10,355 bases of DNA from Corynebacterium accolens (GTDB lineage: Bacteria; Actinomycetota; Actinomycetes; Mycobacteriales; Mycobacteriaceae). Shown here one piece after another: positions 5,909 through 10,355 of this stretch; position 1 is the stretch's first letter; each line of letters opens with the position of its first letter. The notes under the pieces are model-generated. The model had not been told where the DNA came from, made no database searches, and saw nothing but the letters and a program-made list of their open reading frames with translations. Where the stretch lies: NCBI RefSeq assembly GCF_030515985.1, contig NZ_CP100376.1, forward strand, positions 1,866,095 through 1,876,449, read 5' to 3'. Made by a program: the position numbers and the translations under genes.

Positions 5909-8464
5909 CTACTCCTCGTCCTTGGAGGCATCGCTTACCTTGTGGTGCTCTTGCTGGACCTCATCGACGGTCTTTTCGCCCTTGGCCACAGCCTGCGCGT
6001 CTTCCTCACCATCTTCTTCAACATTGCGGTCGATGGCAAGCAATTCGACGTCATCGGCAAGGTCAACCAGGCGCACGCCCATCGTGGCGCGCGAGGACGG
6101 ACGAATCTGGTTTACTTCGGTGCGAATAACCCCACCGGCGGAGGTAATGGCGAAGATTTCATCGTCCTTGTCAATGGAAATGGCACCAATGAGCTTGCCG
6201 CGCTTCGGAGTGTACTTGAAGGTCATGACACCCAAGCCACCGCGGCCCTGCGGGGTGTATTCCTCAATGGCGGTGCGCTTGCCGTAACCACCCGAGGTAG
6301 CAACGAGTAGGAACTCGCCGTCGTGGACGACGGACATCGCCAGCAGCTGGTCATCGCCGCGGAAGCGCATGCCCTTCACGCCGGCGGTAGCGCGGCCCAT
6401 GGGGCGCAGCTGGTCGTCATCGGCAGTAAAGCGAATGGCTTGGCCCTGCTCAGAGGTCAGCAGGATGTCATCGCCCTCAGAAACGAGCTGGGCGCCAATG
6501 AGCGCATCGCCCTCGTTCAGATTGATGGCGATAAGGCCTGCGGAACGAGCGGACTCGTAATCGGTCAGGCGCGATTTCTTCACGCGGCCCTGCTGGGTGG
6601 CCAGGACCAGGTATGGCGCATCCTCGTAGGACTGGATCTGAATGACCTGGGCAATCTTTTCCTCCGGCTGGAATTCCAGCAGGTTGGCCACGTGCTGGCC
6701 GCGGGCGGCGCGGCCGCTCTCTGGCAGCTCGTAGGCCTTCAGGCGGTAGACGCGGCCAAAGTTGGTAAAGAACAGGATCCAGTCGTGCGTGGAGCAGACG
6801 AAGAAGTTCTTCACAATGTCATCTTGCTTGAGCTCCGCACCGCGCACGCCCTTGCCGCCGCGCTTTTGTGACTTATAGGTATCGACCTTGGTGCGCTTGG
6901 CATAACCCGTGGCGGTAATGGTGACCACGACGTTTTCGCGGGCAATGAGGTCTTCATCGGTGACCTCGCCGGAGGCAGGCAGGATCTCGGTGCGGCGCTC
7001 ATCGCCGTACTTTTCGACGATCGCCTCCAGCTCATCGTGGACGATCTGGCGCTGGCGTTCCTCGTGGGCGAGGATGTGCTTGAGGTCGGCGATCTCCTCT
7101 TCGATTTCTGCCAATTCATCGACGATCTTTTGGCGCTCCAGGGCAGCCAGGCGGCGCAGCTGCATCGCCAGGATGGCATCGGCCTGGATATCGTCGACAT
7201 CGAGAAGTTCCTTCAATCCCTCGCGCGCCTCATCAACGGTGGGCGAACGACGGATCAGGGCGATGACCTCATCCAACATATCCAGCGCCTTGACCAAGCC
7301 ACGCAAGATGTGCGCGCGCTTTTCCGCCTCATCCAGGCGGTACTGGGTACGGCGAACGATGACCTCGATCTGGTGCGCAACATAATTGCTCAGCATCTGA
7401 TCCAGGCGCAGGGTGCGCGGCACGCCATCGACGATGGAGAGCATATTCGCACCGAAGGAGGTCTGCAGCTGGGAGTGCTTGTACAGGTTATTGAGCACCA
7501 CGCGGGCGACGGCGTCGCGCTTCAGGGTCACAACAATGCGCATGCCCACGCGGTCAGAGGACTCATCTTCGATCTTGGAAATACCGGCGATCTTGCCGTT
7601 GGCTACGGACTCCGCGATATTGGAGATGAGGTTATCGGGGTTGACCTGGAACGGCAGCTCCGTAATCACGATGGTCTGCCGGGAACCGGATTCCTCGATG
7701 GAGGTCACACCGCGCATGCGGATGGAGCCGCGGCCGGTGGTATATGCATCCTTGATGCCCTGATCGCCCACGATGAGGCCGGCGGTGGGAAAATCCGGGC
7801 CCTTCACGCGTTCCATGCAGGCCGCGAGCGCGGCATCCTCGTCTGCGTCCGGGTTCTCCAGCAGCCAGTAAATGGCCGAGGCCAACTCATTGAGGTTATG
7901 CGGCGGGATATTGGTGGCCATGCCCACGGCAATGCCGCCGGAACCATTCATCAAAAGGTTAGGCACGCGGGACGGCAGGACGTCCGGCTCGCTGGTCTTG
8001 CCATCATAGTTGGGCGAGAAATCCACGGTATTTTCGCGGATATCGCGGACCATTTCCATGGCCAACGGGGTGAGCTTGCACTCGGTATAACGCATTGCGG
8101 CGGGGCCGTCGTTACCGCGGGAACCGAAGTTACCCTGGCCATCGACAAGCGGGTAGCGCATATTCCAAGACTGCGCCAAGCGCACCAAGGTGTCATAGAT
8201 GGCCGAGTCACCGTGCGGGTGGAATTGACCCATGGTGTCAGAGACCGGGCGCGCGGACTTCACATATCCGCGCTCGGGGCGGTAACCCGAATCGAACATG
8301 GCGTAGAGAATGCGGCGGTGCACTGGTTTTAGGCCATCGCGCACCTCAGGCAGCGCGCGGCCCACAATGACGGACATGGCGTAGTCGATATAGCTCGACT
8401 CCATCTCCTCATTAATGTCAATGGGAAAAATCCGATCAAAAAGATCGTCGTTACTGTCACTCAT
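5909..8464 (-). CDS. gyrA: DNA gyrase subunit A
   Basis: An 851-residue GyrA, the breakage-reunion subunit of gyrase, which with GyrB introduces negative supercoils using ATP. The catalytic tyrosine is Y126 in AAMRYTE. The quinolone-resistance region reads [13 protein letters not shown] with S87 and D91, the susceptible-type residues. The winged-helix domain covers roughly 30-140, then the tower and coiled coil with the [11 protein letters not shown] stretch, then the six-bladed C-terminal DNA-wrapping domain. The GyrA box is QKRGGKG at 533-539, with K in the second position where QRRGGKG is common. The tail beyond about 815 is acidic. Length is typical for Corynebacterium. GyrB is not adjacent upstream; instead the flank carries a divergent toxin-antitoxin-like pair. 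ATG 8464 is preceded by TAGAAT 8 nt upstream, suggesting a leaderless mRNA; GGAGAAGG also lies upstream but 14 nt away, rather far. Confidence 0.98.
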   Translation of the reverse strand: MSDSNDDLFDRIFPIDINEEMESSYIDYAMSVIVGRALPEVRDGLKPVHRRILYAMFDSGYRPERGYVKSARPVSDTMGQFHPHGDSAIYDTLVRLAQSWNMRYPLVDGQGNFGSRGNDGPAAMRYTECKLTPLAMEMVRDIRENTVDFSPNYDGKTSEPDVLPSRVPNLLMNGSGGIAVGMATNIPPHNLNELASAIYWLLENPDADEDAALAACMERVKGPDFPTAGLIVGDQGIKDAYTTGRGSIRMRGVTSIEESGSRQTIVITELPFQVNPDNLISNIAESVANGKIAGISKIEDESSDRVGMRIVVTLKRDAVARVVLNNLYKHSQLQTSFGANMLSIVDGVPRTLRLDQMLSNYVAHQIEVIVRRTQYRLDEAEKRAHILRGLVKALDMLDEVIALIRRSPTVDEAREGLKELLDVDDIQADAILAMQLRRLAALERQKIVDELAEIEEEIADLKHILAHEERQRQIVHDELEAIVEKYGDERRTEILPASGEVTDEDLIARENVVVTITATGYAKRTKVDTYKSQKRGGKGVRGAELKQDDIVKNFFVCSTHDWILFFTNFGRVYRLKAYELPESGRAARGQHVANLLEFQPEEKIAQVIQIQSYEDAPYLVLATQQGRVKKSRLTDYESARSAGLIAINLNEGDALIGAQLVSEGDDILLTSEQGQAIRFTADDDQLRPMGRATAGVKGMRFRGDDQLLAMSVVHDGEFLLVATSGGYGKRTAIEEYTPQGRGGLGVMTFKYTPKRGKLIGAISIDKDDEIFAITSAGGVIRTEVNQIRPSSRATMGVRLVDLADDVELLAIDRNVEEDGEEDAQAVAKGEKTVDEVQQEHHKVSDASKDEE

Positions 8465-8472
8465 AAGGCCAA

Positions 8473-8478
8473 ATTCTA
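8473..8478 (-). promoter_or_regulatory. Putative -10 box of gyrA
   Basis: TAGAAT on the minus strand, 8 nt before the gyrA ATG. The spacing implies transcription starting at or a few bases before the start codon. GATAAA further upstream (about 8492-8497) is an alternative -10 that would keep the GGAGAAGG ribosome site in the message. Confidence 0.45.
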
Positions 8479-8515
8479 CCTTCTCCGGGCTTTATCGGCC
8501 TTATTTGCCGCACCG

Positions 8516-8537
8516 GTGGTATCACTGTGGTATCACT
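8516..8537 (+). repeat. Perfect 11-bp tandem repeat in the gyrA/TA divergent promoter region
   Basis: GTGGTATCACT occurs twice with no gap, at 8516-8526 and 8527-8537. The second copy holds TATCAC, 6 nt before the ATG at 8543, so it may be the -10 region of the downstream pair. Tandem sites with a period of about one helical turn are typical for ribbon-helix-helix autorepressors, so this may be the operator. Confidence 0.6.
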
Positions 8538-8542
8538 GGGGC

Positions 8543-8764
8543 ATGGCAATGACATTGCGGCTTACCGCAGAACAAGATCACGCCCTTACCCTCTTGGCCT
8601 CCGCGCAGGGAACCTCCAAGCACGAGGCGGTGGTGCGTGCCATCGTGGCGGCGGCCTCGCGCACGCTTGCCGATGCCCACGTGCAAGCCACCGCCCGCGA
8701 GCTCCTCCCCGGCCGCGCGGATCTAGAGGCCGAAATTCGCAGGGCGCGAAAGACACACGCATGA
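8543..8764 (+). CDS. Ribbon-helix-helix-like putative antitoxin
   Basis: A 73-residue protein starting MAMTLRLTAEQDHALTLLA, where MTLRL fits a DNA-contacting beta strand, residues 8-20 the first helix and 24-38 (SKHEAVVRAIVAAA) the second helix of a CopG/Arc-type ribbon-helix-helix fold. The C-terminal half (about 40-73) is charged and helical, RADLEAEIRRARK, and may wrap the partner protein. ATG 8543 is chosen over the upstream in-frame GTG 8516 because the extra nine residues would disrupt the N-terminal strand and their codons lie in the tandem repeat. Its stop overlaps the next start (ATGA at 8761-8764), the usual coupling of antitoxin and toxin genes. Fold assigned from pattern; antitoxin role inferred from context. 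Confidence 0.65.
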   Translation: MAMTLRLTAEQDHALTLLASAQGTSKHEAVVRAIVAAASRTLADAHVQATARELLPGRADLEAEIRRARKTHA

Positions 8765-9018
8765 GCCCCGAACAGCTGTACCTATTGGCCCAAGAATTTT
8801 GCGCCCGCTTTAATCTCCGCATCATCAACTATTCCGCCTTAGTGTCTGCCGCCGCTGCCAGCACCGCGCGCCTAGAGGGCATCGCCATCCACGGCGATGA
8901 GCGGCAGGCCGCTCGAGCTATGGCGGAGGTTTTGGAAAAGGTGCCAGCGTTAAACGCTGGAAATCAGACCTTCGCGCAGTACTGTGCCCGCGTCTATATG
9001 GCCACTAAATTCGCGTAA
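8761..9018 (+). CDS. Short Doc/Fic-like protein with degenerate active-site motif
   Basis: An 85-residue protein. MSPEQLYLLAQEFCARF resembles the first helix of Doc proteins, residues 25-38 the segment where Doc has a (D/S)xLLxxAxAxP pattern, and 48-60 the helix before the active site. The Fic motif region reads PALNAGNQTFA (62-72): the GN pair is kept, but the catalytic His of HPFxxGN is Pro (or Val61 in another alignment), and the Lys/Arg after GN are Gln and Thr. Full Doc is about 126 residues, so the helices after the motif are also missing. It overlaps the ribbon-helix-helix gene by 4 nt. It may be a reduced toxin, an inactive remnant, or a protein of another role that keeps the Doc core. 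Moderate confidence in the family, low in activity. Confidence 0.5.
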   Translation: MSPEQLYLLAQEFCARFNLRIINYSALVSAAAASTARLEGIAIHGDERQAARAMAEVLEKVPALNAGNQTFAQYCARVYMATKFA

Positions 9019-9021
9019 AGT
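9016..9021 (+). promoter_or_regulatory. Putative -10 box of the DUF6918-like gene
   Basis: TAAAGT overlaps the stop codon of the preceding gene and lies 8 nt before ATG 9030. There is no Shine-Dalgarno (AGTATGGCACC precedes the start), so a leaderless transcript is likely. Confidence 0.45.
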
Positions 9022-9029
9022 ATGGCACC

Positions 9030-9467
9030 ATGTCTCACCTTTCTACCTTGATGCACGGATCCACCCGCACCGAGTTCATCGCCGAATGCGGGGATCTCGT
9101 TGAAAAAGTCGCCTCCGCCAAATCCGGCATTTCCGGCATAGCCATTAAAGGCGGATTGGCGGCCGCCAAAAAAGCCGATGCCAATGTCGTCCCCAAGGCG
9201 CTGGAACGGATCCTGCCGGATGTCCTCGATGCCCTGGATCCACGGTGGCAAGACTTTGCGGAAAGCGGGAAGGATGATTTCGGCGCCTTCCTTGAACCGC
9301 ACCAGGAAGAGGTCAGCGATGAGATTATGAACATCGCAGATAAGCACGTGGAAAAGGTAAACTCCGCCGCACTGCGCAAACCCTATAATTCCCTGCGCGG
9401 CAAGGCCACCAAGATCTTAAGCCCGGAAGTTCCTGCATTCGGCCGCGTCGTGCAAAAGCACATGTAA
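9030..9467 (+). CDS. Conserved actinobacterial protein, DUF6918-like
   Basis: A 145-residue soluble, mostly helical protein with no signal peptide or membrane segment. It has a variable N-terminus (LSTLMHGSTRTEFIAECGDLVEKVA), a glycine-lysine segment GIKGGLAAAKKADANVVPKAL, a central LDPRWQDF, and a C-terminal RKPYNSLRGKATKILSPEVP ending VVQKHM. This order resembles small actinobacterial proteins that I recall as DUF6918; function is not known. It sits 11 nt after the Doc-like gene on the same strand, but an apparent own -10 box and lack of a ribosome site suggest independent transcription. Whether it belongs functionally with the upstream pair cannot be told. Confidence 0.7.
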   Translation: MSHLSTLMHGSTRTEFIAECGDLVEKVASAKSGISGIAIKGGLAAAKKADANVVPKALERILPDVLDALDPRWQDFAESGKDDFGAFLEPHQEEVSDEIMNIADKHVEKVNSAALRKPYNSLRGKATKILSPEVPAFGRVVQKHM

Positions 9468-9496
9468 ATAATTAATTTCCACCGGTTTTCCTGCGG

Positions 9497-9526
9497 TTGA
9501 AGGTTATCTGGACTGCGGAGTATAAG
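9497..9526 (+). promoter_or_regulatory. Putative promoter of the MFS exporter gene
   Basis: TTGAAG (9497-9502) and TATAAG (9521-9526) are separated by 18 bp. The -10 lies 7 nt before the in-frame GTG 9534, allowing a leaderless message from that codon. The preceding 60-bp gap holds no clear terminator. Confidence 0.5.
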
Positions 9527-9527
9527 T

Positions 9528-10355
9528 GTGGAAGTGACTTTTTCCCCACATCATAAATCGTCGACATCAGAAGCAAACCGTACCGATTACCCCGCCGGCC
9601 AAGACCCCGCCCGCTGGCGGGTTCTTATTATTGTGCTGGTCACGGTGTTCATGTCACTGATTAGTGTGTCCATCGTGAACGTGGCACTGCCGTCGATCCA
9701 GTCTGGGCTTGGTGCCACGGATTCGGATGTGCAATGGGTGCTGTCTGGTTATGCGCTTACCTTCGGCGTGGTCCTCGTCGCCGCTGGGCGCGCCGGCGAT
9801 CTCGTGGGGCGCGGGGGCATCTTCCTGCTCGGCATCGCCGTCTACACCATCAGCGCCGCCGTGGCGGGTTTCGCGCCGAATGCGCATTCTCTGAACATCG
9901 CGCGCTTTGTCCAGGGTGTTGGTGCCGGATTACTGAACCCCCAAGGCGTGGGAATGATTCAGCAATACTTCCGCGGGGAAGAACGCAGCCGCGCCTTCGG
10001 ATACTTTGGCGCCACCGTGGGAATCGCCGTGGCCATCGGCCCGGTATTGGGCGGCTTCCTCATTAAGCTCGGTGGTCCTGACCACGGGTGGCGGCTGACC
10101 ATGCTGGTCAACGCGCCTATCGGCCTGCTAGCCATCATCTTGGGCCTCATGTGGTTCCCACGCCCGCTGTTTTCCCGCGTCCGCGATGCCGCGGGCAATA
10201 AGCTGGGCATCTTCAAGGCACTGGCCACCCTGGATCCCATCGGCGCGCTCATCCTCGGCGCCGCGGTATGGTGCATCCTCTTCCCCTTCATGGACTCAAC
10301 CGGCTCCCCGGCCGTGTGGTGGCTGCTTCTGGCGGGTGCCGTCCTCATTGGCGTG
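9528..10355 (+). CDS. MFS drug exporter, DHA2 (EmrB/QacA) type, 5' part
   Basis: The first 276 codons of a major facilitator protein, cut by the window end; family members have 14 helices and about 450-550 residues. After a polar N-terminus of about 30 residues, helix 1 runs from about 31 to 52 with VNVALPSI (51-57), the DHA2 motif. Loop 2-3 carries motif A, GRAGDLVGRGG (87-97); helix 4 has ARFVQGVGAGLLNPQG with R126; helix 5 has antiporter motif C, GPVLGG (171-176). These proteins export drugs or metabolites in exchange for protons. The Asp usually preceding TIVNVALP is Ser46 here. GTG 9528 has GGAG 7 nt upstream, but GTG 9534 fits the visible promoter better; ATG 9651 would cut helix 1 and is rejected. 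Substrate unknown. Confidence 0.88.
   Translation, partial: MEVTFSPHHKSSTSEANRTDYPAGQDPARWRVLIIVLVTVFMSLISVSIVNVALPSIQSGLGATDSDVQWVLSGYALTFGVVLVAAGRAGDLVGRGGIFLLGIAVYTISAAVAGFAPNAHSLNIARFVQGVGAGLLNPQGVGMIQQYFRGEERSRAFGYFGATVGIAVAIGPVLGGFLIKLGGPDHGWRLTMLVNAPIGLLAIILGLMWFPRPLFSRVRDAAGNKLGIFKALATLDPIGALILGAAVWCILFPFMDSTGSPAVWWLLLAGAVLIGV

Noticed and set aside
7037..8332. A 431-codon open frame on the plus strand.
   Set aside because: It lies wholly antisense to gyrA, has composition expected from the complement of a high-GC gene, and shows no recognisable domain.
8516..8542. An N-terminal extension of the RHH protein from GTG 8516.
   Set aside because: It would place the tandem repeat in coding sequence and add a Trp-rich stretch before the DNA-contact strand; ATG 8543 fits the fold and promoter better.
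3..9476. AAATAATTAAT occurs at both 3-13 and 9466-9476.
   Set aside because: It is an 11-bp AT-rich word next to stop codons; such words recur by chance and nothing else links the two places.
1..10355. CRISPR array, riboswitch or rRNA.
   Set aside because: No regularly spaced repeats, no recognisable riboswitch core and no rRNA sequence were seen on either strand.

Overview
The window looks like a chromosomal segment of a Corynebacterium species, of moderately high GC. The main reasons are a corynebacterial-type GyrA followed three bases later by a small DUF3566-type membrane protein and then tRNA-Ile(GAU) and tRNA-Ala(UGC), the IS1249-like insertion sequence, and several promoters whose -10 box sits only 6-8 nt before a start codon (leaderless style). 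The species cannot be fixed from the sequence alone.

Layout. Left part (1-2850, all minus strand): a MarR-family regulator with a perfect 12-bp inverted repeat over its own promoter, preceded by a CopB-type (CPH motif) copper P1B-ATPase with a histidine-rich N-terminus. The ATPase promoter carries a CsoR-like palindrome. Middle (2850-5190): a patchy accessory stretch with a decayed IS3-family fragment, a lower-GC gene for a 67-residue two-helix membrane protein, and a complete 1481-bp IS1249-like element with 24-bp terminal inverted repeats and a perfect 8-bp target duplication. Core block (5190-8464, minus strand): gyrA, the DUF3566 gene and a terminator, then a separately promoted tRNA-Ile/tRNA-Ala pair ending in a second terminator. 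Right part (8516-10355, plus strand, divergent from gyrA): a two-gene unit of a ribbon-helix-helix-like protein and a very short Doc/Fic-like protein with a degenerate active-site motif, then a DUF6918-like gene, then the 5' part of a DHA2-type MFS exporter cut by the window end.

How they work together. gyrA and the tRNAs are housekeeping genes. CopB is probably de-repressed by copper. The 78-bp gap between gyrA and the toxin-antitoxin-like pair holds both promoters and an exact 11-bp tandem repeat, so control of the pair could in principle reach gyrA. The most unusual items are this compact, active-site-degenerate Doc-like pair beside gyrA, the MarR operator geometry, and the IS insertion whose ancestral site can be rebuilt exactly.
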